Source of the DNA: Fervidobacterium sp.
GTDB taxonomy: Bacteria; Thermotogota; Thermotogae; Thermotogales; Fervidobacteriaceae
Length of the DNA: 9,583 bases
Direction: 5' to 3'
Assembly: GCA_003522805.1 (NCBI GenBank)
Contig: DPIB01000218.1
Coordinates: 1 to 9,583, forward strand
Shown here: one piece after another, positions 1-6,256 of the stretch
Layout of the letters: each line of letters opens with the position of its first letter
How positions within the stretch are numbered: position 1 is the stretch's first letter
Position numbers and translations under genes: made by a program
The notes under the pieces: generated by a model
Databases searched by the model: none
Seen by the model: the letters and a program-made list of their open reading frames with translations, nothing else
Told to the model about the DNA's origin: nothing

Positions 1-1025
1 GTCTTCTCGTACCACGGCAATGCTAGTATCCAATCTAGATAAGTTCTTATAACAGTTGCTTCTGGAGCATATGGCGACATTTTCTCCAACCTTTTTAGTT
101 CTGATCGAGCCTTTTCCTTGACGAACTCTGGATAATTCCCCGTTTCAATTCTTTCTTGTAGCTCCTTTATCTCCACATCTTCTTCTCCGCCAAGTTCATC
201 ACGTATAACCCTTAGTTTTTCGCGCAAATAATATTCCCTTTGACTCTTTTCTATCCTCTCTTTAACTTTTTGATCCAGCTGTTGTTCTATTTCAAGAAGC
301 TCTGTTTCACGTGCAAGTATATCTAATATTCTCTCCAATCTTGTCGCCGGATGAACTATTTCGAGAAGCTCCTGCTTTTCCTCAATGGTTCCAGGACATA
401 AAGAAGCTGCAATATCTGCAAAAATATCTGCATTGTCAACATCTTCAAGCAGCATCAGTGTTTCTAACGGTATCTTTCTCGAATACTGGACGTACTTATG
501 CAATTCTTCCTTTACCATTCGCATCAACGCAATAAGTCGTTTCGACTTACTGTATCTTGCCCTTAGTACTTCAATTTCAAACCTAAAGAATTTATCCCCT
601 GTATTCCTCAAGAATTTGGCCCTAGCAATGCCTTCAACTAAGACCTTAAAAGTGCCGTCCGGAAGTTTACCAACTTGTATAATCCTAACAACAGTACCTA
701 TCTTGTACAAATCCTTTTCCGTCGGATTCTCGACTGTTGGGTCTTTTTGGTTGACTACGAATACAAGCTGATTGGTTCTCTCCAGTGCTTCTTCGAGGGC
801 CATGAGAGAGTATTCTCTTCCGACATAAAAAGGGACAACAGTGTTTGGGAATATCACTATATTACTACGCATTGCTATTGCTGGTAGTTCATTTGGTATG
901 GATATTCTTTCTTCTCTGCTTTTCTTAGCTTCCTTTTCCAATCTACTGAATTTGGGTTTCGAACTTTCTGGTTTATTATCCTGAACCTTTTTATTTGATG
1001 CCTTCTCATTCGATTTTTTCGGCAA
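1..1025 (-). CDS. lon: Lon ATP-dependent protease, N-terminal part (runs off left edge)
   Basis: Lon is a cytoplasmic AAA+ serine protease that degrades damaged and some regulatory proteins. Only the first 341 codons are present, and the frame stays open to base 1. After a Lys-rich, probably disordered extension (residues 1-45) comes the substrate-binding LON domain (about 48-238, starting IPNELPAIAM and ending near HPATRLERIL). The helical linker follows, with the family signature REYYLREKLRVIRDELGG (263-280) and YLDWILALPW (329-338). The Walker A, Walker B and Ser-Lys protease centre would lie beyond the window, where roughly 450 more residues are expected. The start is a TTG at 1025: an in-frame TAG lies just upstream, GGAGGTG (1034-1040) sits 8 bases ahead of it, and no ATG occurs before residue 52. 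The gene overlaps the end of tsaE by 20 bases, so translational coupling is likely. Identity is secure; the TTG start is well supported but inferred. Confidence 0.95.
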   Translation of the reverse strand, partial: MPKKSNEKASNKKVQDNKPESSKPKFSRLEKEAKKSREERISIPNELPAIAMRSNIVIFPNTVVPFYVGREYSLMALEEALERTNQLVFVVNQKDPTVENPTEKDLYKIGTVVRIIQVGKLPDGTFKVLVEGIARAKFLRNTGDKFFRFEIEVLRARYSKSKRLIALMRMVKEELHKYVQYSRKIPLETLMLLEDVDNADIFADIAASLCPGTIEEKQELLEIVHPATRLERILDILARETELLEIEQQLDQKVKERIEKSQREYYLREKLRVIRDELGGEEDVEIKELQERIETGNYPEFVKEKARSELKRLEKMSPYAPEATVIRTYLDWILALPWYEK

Positions 1026-1500
1026 TTTCTAAGCACCTCCTAATCCTATCGAGTACATTCCCTCTTGCTTGAACTGAGACCTTTCTACGAAATTCGTCGA
1101 AATGTTCAAAATGCACATTAATGACTTCATCTTTGAAAAACTCTCTTAGTCGTTCTCCCCACTCTATGATAAATATACCATCTCCATCCTCTAGCTCGCT
1201 TTCCAGCACATAGAATATCTCTTCCATGCTACCTAGTCTATAAGCATCTACATGAAAAACAGTCTTCTCGCATACATATACGTTCATCAATGTAAAAGTT
1301 GGACTCGTAACTACCAACGGATTACAACCAAGCCCTTTAACAATTCCCCGAGTGAAAGTGGTTTTGCCTGAACCTATTTCACCAGATAGGATAACTATGT
1401 CACCCTCATTCAGACATCCTGCCAATCTTTCTGCAGTTTTTGTGAGCTCTTCTTGACTTATGATTCCCAGTTCAATGCACGGTTCACAGCCTGTTTCCAC
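1006..1500 (-). CDS. tsaE: tRNA t6A37 biosynthesis ATPase TsaE
   Basis: TsaE (YjeE family) is the small ATPase that works with TsaB and TsaD to place threonylcarbamoyl on A37 of ANN-decoding tRNAs. The 164-residue protein has the usual length and motif order: a P-loop GEIGSGKTTF (40-49, K46), the TSPTF switch-like motif (65-69), HVDAYRL (83-89, with D85 as a likely Mg-binding residue) and IEWGE (112-116). The start is GTG at 1500, with GAGGAGG 10 bases upstream. This places the first 43 bases inside the 3' end of glpK. The stop (TGA) overlaps the lon start. No tsaB or tsaD is nearby. The arrangement implies co-translation with glpK and lon rather than a shared pathway. Function is certain at family level. 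The start is likely, but the first dozen residues show no family motif. Confidence 0.95.
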   Translation of the reverse strand: METGCEPCIELGIISQEELTKTAERLAGCLNEGDIVILSGEIGSGKTTFTRGIVKGLGCNPLVVTSPTFTLMNVYVCEKTVFHVDAYRLGSMEEIFYVLESELEDGDGIFIIEWGERLREFFKDEVINVHFEHFDEFRRKVSVQARGNVLDRIRRCLEIAEKIE

Positions 1501-2903
1501 CTTTCAAATTCCTCCTCACGCTCCTGCTTAGGTGTGAAAATCCTGTCTATTTTTCTTATCTCCTTGAGTTTTTCCTTGTTGGTCAAGCCCAAGGCAATTG
1601 CTGAAAGGCTTGCCGCACCAAGGGCTGTTGTTTCTCTGTTGATTGGCCTCTCAACAACTGTTTTGACAGCGTCAGAAAGGATTTGCATAACCAGGTCATT
1701 TTTAGAGACCCCTCCATCTATTTTCAGAGTGTTTATATCTAGCCCACTCTCGATCTTCATCAGATTAACGAGTTCTGCTACGGAAAAGGCAATACCTTCA
1801 AATGCTGCGTAAATTATATGCCTTTTATCAGAACTTGGCGTAAGACCTATTATCAATCCTCTTGCAAATGGGTCCCAATACGGGGCTCCTAATCCGGTTA
1901 AGGCTGGAACAAAATATATCCCTCCATTGTTTCCAACTTGAAGTGCTAGGTCTGTCAGTTCAGTACTGTTTTTACCAAATCCAAGATTCTTCGTCATGTA
2001 ACTGATCAATGTCCCAGTTGTAAATACACTTCCTTCGAGCGCATATACAATCTCGTCTCCTATTTTCCAACCAATAGTACTCAACAAATTATGTCTTGAC
2101 TTGATTATTTCTTCTCCAGTGTTCATAAGGATGAAGCTACCAGTACCTAAAGTACATTTTACATCACCCTTATTGTAAGCAGTTTGGCCAAACAATGCAG
2201 ATTGTTGATCTCCAATCAATGATGCGACAGGTATTCCATCTGATGTTTCACCAACGTACTGTGCAGTATCTACAAGTTCCGGAAGAAATTCATGCTTCAC
2301 GTTGAACAGCTCAAGTAAATCGTCATCCCAATCCAACGTATGGATGTTAAAGAGCATAGTTCTTGAAGCATTCGAATAATCGGTGACATGCCTTCCCGTC
2401 AATTTCCACGCCAAGAAAGAATCTATTGTACCAAACCTTAAAGTACCTTTGTTATACGAATTCTTAACAGATTCAACGTTATCTATCAGCCATTCCATTT
2501 TCGTTGCTGAGAAGTAAGGGTCAACGACCAATCCCGTTCTCTCCTTTATCGCACTTCCATAATTCTGCCTTAGGAAAGTTGAACGATTTGAGGTTCTTCT
2601 ACATTGCCAAACAATTGCATTATATAGGACTTCTTTCGATACACTGTCCCATGCAATTATAGTTTCCCTTTGATTAGTTATTCCAAGTGCTCTTATTTTC
2701 TCACTTCTAGATTGCGCAACTCTTTTACATTCCTCAAGCACTTCCTGAACAGTTTGCCAGATCTCTTCGGGATTGTGTTCAACCCATCCCTCTTTTGGGT
2801 AGTACTGCTTGAATTCTCTCCTTGCTTCGTGAACTATCGCAAAGTTATCATCAAAAAGTATTGCCCTTGTACTCGCAGTGCCCTGATCCAATCCAATATA
2901 CAC
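1458..2903 (-). CDS. glpK: Glycerol kinase GlpK
   Basis: This FGGY-family kinase converts glycerol and ATP to sn-glycerol 3-phosphate in the cytoplasm, feeding glycolysis and phospholipid backbones. Numbered from the longer possible start at 2912, it shows the phosphate-binding loop GLDQGTASTR (7-16), the glycerol-contact motif NQRET (R82, E83), NAIVWQCRRT (98-107), Y133 in DPYFSATKMEW, the catalytic motif GDQQSALFGQ (D235, Q236), the adenine/phosphate motif LGTGSF (255-260), GLGAPYWDP and the C-terminal DGGVSKND. Length (481-484) is slightly below the usual 495-505. I prefer GTG at 2903: AAGGGGTGA lies 5 bases upstream of it, whereas GTG 2912 abuts that same site. No glpF or glpD is in view, so glycerol uptake and oxidation genes must lie elsewhere. 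It sits 97 bases after DUF2905 and overlaps tsaE by 43 bases. A weak promoter may give it separate control. Confidence 0.95.
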   Translation of the reverse strand: MYIGLDQGTASTRAILFDDNFAIVHEARREFKQYYPKEGWVEHNPEEIWQTVQEVLEECKRVAQSRSEKIRALGITNQRETIIAWDSVSKEVLYNAIVWQCRRTSNRSTFLRQNYGSAIKERTGLVVDPYFSATKMEWLIDNVESVKNSYNKGTLRFGTIDSFLAWKLTGRHVTDYSNASRTMLFNIHTLDWDDDLLELFNVKHEFLPELVDTAQYVGETSDGIPVASLIGDQQSALFGQTAYNKGDVKCTLGTGSFILMNTGEEIIKSRHNLLSTIGWKIGDEIVYALEGSVFTTGTLISYMTKNLGFGKNSTELTDLALQVGNNGGIYFVPALTGLGAPYWDPFARGLIIGLTPSSDKRHIIYAAFEGIAFSVAELVNLMKIESGLDINTLKIDGGVSKNDLVMQILSDAVKTVVERPINRETTALGAASLSAIALGLTNKEKLKEIRKIDRIFTPKQEREEEFERWKQAVNRALNWES

Positions 2904-2959
2904 ATCAATCACCCCTTAATTAGAGGTTTCTATTTCCTTAGTATTCTTAGTATCCCTAT

Positions 2960-2990
2960 ATTATGTAACCAATAACTTTCTTATCATCAA
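2960..2990 (-). promoter_or_regulatory. weak candidate promoter upstream of glpK
   Basis: In the only gap of the leftward gene set, the minus strand carries TTGATG (2990-2985). It can be paired with TACATA (2967-2962, spacing 17) or with CATAAT (2965-2960, spacing 19). Both -10 matches are imperfect and there is no TG extension. The site would start transcription near 2954, giving a leader of about 50 bases. The idea that glpK, tsaE and lon have their own start is inference; read-through from the upstream promoter would also serve. Confidence 0.27.
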
Positions 2991-3000
2991 GATCGATAAA

Positions 3001-3222
3001 TTATTTGAAGAATTTTCCTATCAGGTTTAGAACCACTGTGAGAATAATACTTAGAATAATCATCGTAGTAATCGGAAAAATGAAAACAAAATCCTTCTTC
3101 TTTATAACGATGTCACCGGGCAACCACTTGAAATTACTCATCCTCGATATCATTAATATCATCAAGCCCATTATAATAGTCGTTACGCCTACCATGATCA
3201 ATAATTTTCCAATTTCCCGCAT
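3001..3222 (-). CDS. DUF2905 family small membrane protein
   Basis: A 73-residue protein with two hydrophobic helices (about 6-26 and 48-68) joined by a short loop holding the family hallmark LPGDI (34-38), then basic residues, then DFVFIFPI at the entry of the second helix. This pattern matches the widespread DUF2905 family, whose function is unknown to me. It should sit in the inner membrane as a helical hairpin. I chose ATG at 3222 over the longer frame from 3273, because AAGGAGG lies 6 bases upstream of it and family members start with M-x-E-x-G-K-L-L; the extra 17 residues of the longer frame look like read-in. The gene starts within ricT and overlaps it by 89 bases, a long out-of-phase overlap. 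Its link with ricT and holB suggests co-expression only. Confidence 0.85.
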   Translation of the reverse strand: MREIGKLLIMVGVTTIIMGLMILMISRMSNFKWLPGDIVIKKKDFVFIFPITTMIILSIILTVVLNLIGKFFK

Positions 3223-4030
3223 TTTCTCCCTCCTTAAAATACGAAAAAGGAAGAGCAACCATCTCACCATCATCAGTTTGGAGCGTAACTCGCAAGAGGA
3301 ATACGTTGACCGTGATTACTTTGGCTATCTTACCTTCATAATAGATGGTTGAACCTTCGTCAGGGATATTCTCAAGCGCATCGACATAGAAATCATGCTC
3401 GTACATCAAACAGCATAATAACCTACCACATGGACCTGTTATTTTAGACGTGTTTATCATCATTTGCTGACGTTTTGCGTGTTTTAACGTTATACTATCG
3501 AAATCTCTCAGAAAATATGAGCAACAACTCTTCATACCGCAAAGTCCCAACCCTTTTATAAACTTCATTTCATCTCTAACGCCAACTTGCCTAAGCTCGA
3601 TTCTTGTCTTGAATTCCTTGGCTATATCTTTTACCAGCTCACGAAAGTCAACACGCGTTTTTGAGCTAAAATATATGACCAACTTGCTTCTGTCAAATAT
3701 GTACTTCGACTGCAATATTTTCATTGGCAAATTGTGCTTCTTGGCTAACTCTATTGTCACTTCTCTCGCTTTCGACGCTATTTTCTCGTTCTCCTTGATT
3801 ATCATTAGATCTTCTTCCGTCGCCTTTCGAATAATTGGTCTTATCTCATAATCTACATCATCTATAGTGACATCTTTTGGGCCTAGAAGAACTTTACCAT
3901 AGTCTGTTCCAAACTCGCTCAATATAATCGCATGATCGCCATATCCAAAAACTTCTCCATTATCAGCGTAGTAAACTATCTTTCCCATCGGTACCAACTC
4001 AATTCCATAAACTGTTGCTTGAAAACTCAT
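3134..4030 (-). CDS. ricT: PSP1 domain protein, RicT/YaaT-like
   Basis: The 298-residue protein belongs to the PSP1/YaaT family. In Bacillus subtilis RicT works with RicA and RicF in a complex that carries iron-sulfur clusters and assists RNase Y in mRNA maturation. The family core is clear: two similar Cys clusters, GLCGMKSCCSYFL (162-174) and GPCGRLLCCLMYE (199-211), six cysteines in all (C164, C169, C170, C201, C206, C207). They are separated by a conserved basic stretch that includes LKHAKRQQMMINTSKI. Before them, residues 104-160 hold the Q-S-K-Y...F-S-S-K-T-R-V-D-F-R-E-L region common to the family. The C-terminal tail (about 280-298) is acidic and unconserved in appearance. The start codon overlaps the holB stop in an ATGA (4027-4030). 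Position directly after holB is the same order as in B. subtilis (holB-yaaT). No ricA or ricF homologue is seen here, so the complex partner is unknown. Confidence 0.9.
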   Translation of the reverse strand: MSFQATVYGIELVPMGKIVYYADNGEVFGYGDHAIILSEFGTDYGKVLLGPKDVTIDDVDYEIRPIIRKATEEDLMIIKENEKIASKAREVTIELAKKHNLPMKILQSKYIFDRSKLVIYFSSKTRVDFRELVKDIAKEFKTRIELRQVGVRDEMKFIKGLGLCGMKSCCSYFLRDFDSITLKHAKRQQMMINTSKITGPCGRLLCCLMYEHDFYVDALENIPDEGSTIYYEGKIAKVITVNVFLLRVTLQTDDGEMVALPFSYFKEGENAGNWKIIDHGRRNDYYNGLDDINDIEDE

Positions 4031-4842
4031 AAGTTTTCACCTCTGATTCCCAAAAGTAGAGTATGATAAGTAAGGCCATAGTTAAAATTCGCAAGCTTGC
4101 TTTTTTGAATTTCGTCGCATACTTTCAGATATTCGATCTTTTCCTCTATCCTAATTTCGTCTCGGTTGAAGAACAACCAAGCGATAACTTTGGCAAATTT
4201 TCTTAAGAAGTCGAAATCGTTCAATTTAGACATTCTTGAGATAAACTTGACATATTCTTTGATATCTTTCTGAAGATATTTTTCGATAAGTTCTTTTATA
4301 CTCATGATCTGATTGAGTATATCTTCCGACTCGAATACTTCCTCTTCAGGAAGTATTTCGTAATCACCTGATAACAACCTTTCTTCAAATTCAGAATTCC
4401 ACAAGACAAGATATCTTTCAAAATCATTTAATCGCTCCGATTCCGGAACAAATTTCACAAAAATTCTTTGAACCCTGCTCTTGACAGTTGGGAGTAGTGA
4501 ATTCCAACGAGTTGTTATCAAGATTATCATCGAATAACTTGGGGGCTCTTCCAATGTTTTCAAAAAGGCATTTGCTGCTTCTTGAGTCATCTTATCTGCT
4601 TCGTATACCACGATTATTTTTGAATCGCCTTGTGGGGAAAAAGTTAGGAAATCGATGATCTTGCGTATTTCCTCTATTCCGATGTTATTATCTGGCCTTA
4701 TGCTTAACACATCGTAAGGATCGTTTAAGCTAATAACATCTGTCATCAGCTTTTCAGCATAGGATATATTATGTGTAACTATGCAGAACGATTTACCAGG
4801 TTTTAAACCTGCTAAGTCACTCTTTGTAGTGTTTAATTCCAA
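4027..4842 (-). CDS. holB: DNA polymerase III delta' subunit (clamp loader)
   Basis: The delta' subunit is the rigid, non-hydrolysing member of the clamp loader that places the beta clamp on DNA. This 271-residue protein has the delta' fold markers: DPYDVLSIRP (41-50), GIEEIRKIIDFL (55-66), the Walker B-like IIVVYEADKMT (76-86), the highly typical ANAFLKTLEEPP (90-101) and TVKSRVQ (119-125), a form of the SRC motif in which Cys is replaced by Val. There is no complete P-loop, as usual for delta'. No zinc-binding Cys group is visible. It is somewhat short compared with many homologues (about 310), mostly in the C-terminal oligomerisation part. The start is TTG at 4842 with GGAGGTG 5 bases upstream. 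It is the first gene of the leftward set and is expressed from the divergent promoter near 4950. Confidence 0.9.
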   Translation of the reverse strand: MELNTTKSDLAGLKPGKSFCIVTHNISYAEKLMTDVISLNDPYDVLSIRPDNNIGIEEIRKIIDFLTFSPQGDSKIIVVYEADKMTQEAANAFLKTLEEPPSYSMIILITTRWNSLLPTVKSRVQRIFVKFVPESERLNDFERYLVLWNSEFEERLLSGDYEILPEEEVFESEDILNQIMSIKELIEKYLQKDIKEYVKFISRMSKLNDFDFLRKFAKVIAWLFFNRDEIRIEEKIEYLKVCDEIQKSKLANFNYGLTYHTLLLGIRGENL

Positions 4843-4948
4843 CGAAACACCTCCGTTTGTAATCTATTAGAGTTTCAGATGATATGGACTCAAAACAAAC
4901 TGAATTCCTATTTTCATGCGTTATGTTTATGCCTATTTCCATTGTTTT

Positions 4949-4977
4949 ATTATATCACATGTTCGACCAATTGGGCA
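4949..4977 (-). promoter_or_regulatory. leftward promoter for the holB gene set (extended -10)
   Basis: On the minus strand TATAAT (4954-4949) is preceded by TGA, giving the extended -10 form TGnTATAAT. The -35 position at spacing 17 (4977-4972, TGCCCA) matches poorly, which is acceptable for an extended -10 promoter. Transcription would begin near 4942, leaving about 100 untranslated bases before holB. The leader contains an inverted repeat GTTTGT/ACAAAC whose second arm touches the holB ribosome binding site. Confidence 0.6.
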
Positions 4978-4991
4978 GTGTGTGGTATAAT
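4963..4991 (+). promoter_or_regulatory. rightward promoter for the isoprenyl synthase (extended -10)
   Basis: TATAAT at 4986-4991 matches the consensus perfectly and is preceded by TGG, an extended -10. A -35 candidate TCGACC (4963-4968) lies 17 bases upstream with 4 of 6 matches. Transcription would begin near 4998, giving a leader of about 120 bases. Its -35 region interleaves with that of the leftward promoter, so the two may compete or share a regulator. This is the clearest promoter in the window. Confidence 0.75.
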
Positions 4992-5048
4992 TTCGTTAGA
5001 TTAGTAGGAGTTACTACAAAGAGAGTGGTAGAAAAGTCAAAGGACTTA

Positions 5049-5120
5049 ATGTTAGAAAGGGGGGAAGAGCACATTCCTCTCCATCTTGTAGAAGGAGGAG
5101 TCTCCTGTGCTCGATTTTAA
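5049..5120 (+). CDS. possible 23-codon upstream ORF / leader peptide
   Basis: A short frame starts at ATG 5049, has AAAGGA 4 bases upstream, and ends in TAA whose last base is the first base of the synthase ATG (TAATG, 5118-5122). The peptide begins MLERGEEHIP and ends VSCARF; I recognise no family. The arrangement would allow terminating ribosomes to restart on the synthase gene, which lacks a well-placed ribosome binding site of its own at ATG 5120. It covers the leader hairpin, so its translation would open that structure. The upstream extension of the same frame to 4884 is not credible, since the promoter lies inside it. Could be chance; no comparison is available here. Confidence 0.35.
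   Translation: MLERGEEHIPLHLVEGGVSCARF
5067..5112 (+). promoter_or_regulatory. leader RNA hairpins that hide a ribosome binding site
   Basis: GAGCACA (5067-5073) pairs perfectly with TGTGCTC (5106-5112). Inside, TCCTC (5075-5079) can pair with GAGGA (5095-5099) and CTT (5085-5087) with AAG (5092-5094). This buries most of the AGGAGG site at 5093-5098. A competing local hairpin, AGGAG-GAGT-CTCCT (5093-5106), hides the same site. A run of four T follows at 5115-5118. The arrangement could limit translation of the synthase or act as a weak attenuator; the function is inferred from pairing alone. Confidence 0.4.
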
Positions 5121-6151
5121 TGAAGGGGTTCAGTAACCAATCATTCGTTGAAAAGATAGACAAAAGCATCGGAATAATCATAGATGAACTCATCGACATC
5201 TCTCCTGAGCATACAAAACATCTCATAGAAGGATTAAAAGAGTTTGTGCTAAGACCTGGGAAAAGGATAAGACCCGTATTATTGATTTTATCATACCAAG
5301 GATACGGTGGTAGCAATATAGATGATGCCATTCTTTTTGGATCGGCTATAGAGATTATGCATTCATTTTTGCTTGTTCACGACGATATAGTAGATGAATC
5401 TGAAATAAGACGGGGTGAGCCAACACTACATAAATTGTATGAAGGCACATATAAAAGGCAAAAGCTCGGTAAAGATCTAGCACTTACAGTTGGTGATATC
5501 GTTGCATTTTACGTTATTAGGATTATCGGCAAACTTGATGTAGGGGTCGATGTTTTGAAAAGGTTGATAAGAGTTTTCTCAGACTGTTACGTAAAAACTG
5601 GATACGGACAACTTTTGGATATCTTATATAGTTCAAATATTGACCAGGATGTCTTAAGAACAAATATTCCAGAAGAGATATGCCTCCTAAAGACTGCTTA
5701 TTATACATTTGTTTATCCCATGCTATTTGGTTATATATTGAGTGGAAGTGAAAAAGGCGAAGAGAAAAAAATAGTTTCACTTGGTGAAAAAATAGGTGTT
5801 GCATTTCAGTATCGTGACGATTTGTACGGTATATTTGGTGGTGAGGCAAAGAGTGCAAACGACATATCGGAGGGCAAATATACGGTACTTGTGAAAAAGT
5901 CTGCGGAATGCCTCGAACCAAAAGAACAGGCGAAGTTTATAAGTATTTTGAATAAACATGATAAGAGTGAAAGTGACATCAAGTATGTAAAGAGTATCAT
6001 AATAAACTCAGGGTCCGTTGAATGGTTGAAAGAGCAAATAACAAGATTGGTAAAAGAGAGTATCGAGGAACTAGATGAATTAAGTATCTTTCAAGACTCT
6101 AAACAAGAACTGGAGAATACATTCGTCGAGATCTTGAAATTGCCCGTCTAA
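5120..6151 (+). CDS. trans-isoprenyl diphosphate synthase, probably GGPP (or FPP) synthase
   Basis: This soluble enzyme condenses isopentenyl diphosphate with allylic diphosphates to make prenyl chains for lipids, quinones or carotenoid-like products. The 343-residue protein has the family order: GKRIRPVLLIL (47-57), the first Asp-rich motif HDDIVDESEIRRGEP (D88, D89, D92; substrate diphosphate through Mg), GDIVAF (125-130), KT (190-191), and the second Asp-rich motif FQYRDDLYGIFG (D233, D234), where the usual fifth Asp is Gly. DDxxG also occurs in actinobacterial IdsA-type synthases. F83, five residues before the first motif, and the lack of a two-residue insertion in that motif favour a C20 product. 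The ATG at 5120 lacks a near ribosome binding site. A better placed GTG at 5107 is out of frame by one base (GGGG at 5125-5128), so the true N-terminus is uncertain. Confidence 0.88.
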   Translation: MKGFSNQSFVEKIDKSIGIIIDELIDISPEHTKHLIEGLKEFVLRPGKRIRPVLLILSYQGYGGSNIDDAILFGSAIEIMHSFLLVHDDIVDESEIRRGEPTLHKLYEGTYKRQKLGKDLALTVGDIVAFYVIRIIGKLDVGVDVLKRLIRVFSDCYVKTGYGQLLDILYSSNIDQDVLRTNIPEEICLLKTAYYTFVYPMLFGYILSGSEKGEEKKIVSLGEKIGVAFQYRDDLYGIFGGEAKSANDISEGKYTVLVKKSAECLEPKEQAKFISILNKHDKSESDIKYVKSIIINSGSVEWLKEQITRLVKESIEELDELSIFQDSKQELENTFVEILKLPV

Positions 6152-6160
6152 TCTCCACTC

Positions 6161-6190
6161 TTGTACTATTTGCTATGCATCAAGTACAAT
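6161..6190 (+). promoter_or_regulatory. candidate promoter for glgX
   Basis: Just after the synthase stop, TTGTAC (6161-6166) is followed 18 bases later by TACAAT (6185-6190), a 5 of 6 match to the -10 consensus. The -35 is weaker. The start would be near 6197, leaving about 60 bases before glgX. The two boxes also form an inverted repeat TTGTAC/GTACAA, so the site could be an operator overlapping the promoter. Read-through from the synthase gene (105-base gap, no terminator seen) is an alternative. Confidence 0.4.
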
Positions 6191-6220
6191 TCAAAGTTCA
6201 AAACAATTCGAGGAAGCCTT

Positions 6221-6240
6221 GAGAGCAACTATGAGAGCAA
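6221..6240 (+). repeat. direct repeat GAGAGCAA x2 in glgX leader
   Basis: GAGAGCAA occurs at 6221-6228 and again at 6233-6240, a 12-base period, directly before the AGGGGTGA ribosome binding site of glgX. It could be a tandem protein-binding site or chance in A/G-rich leader DNA. Confidence 0.4.
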
Positions 6241-6256
6241 TTAGGGGTGATAAATA

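Noticed and set aside
311..887. Three plus-strand ORFs (74, 128 and 70 codons)
   Set aside because: All lie antisense to lon, whose minus-strand frame gives clear Lon domain sequence; no ribosome binding sites support them.
2580..2610. WQCRR in GlpK in place of WQDRR
   Set aside because: I recall the Cys form from many bacterial glycerol kinases, so it is not evidence for a changed substrate.
4821..4939. Minus-strand ORF of about 41 codons in the holB leader, starting ATGGAAATAGGC
   Set aside because: No ribosome binding site, overlaps holB out of frame, no recognisable sequence.
4884..5120. 78-codon plus-strand ORF with a hydrophobic stretch
   Set aside because: The strong extended -10 promoter lies inside it and there is no ribosome binding site at 4884. 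Only its last 23 codons are kept as a possible leader ORF.
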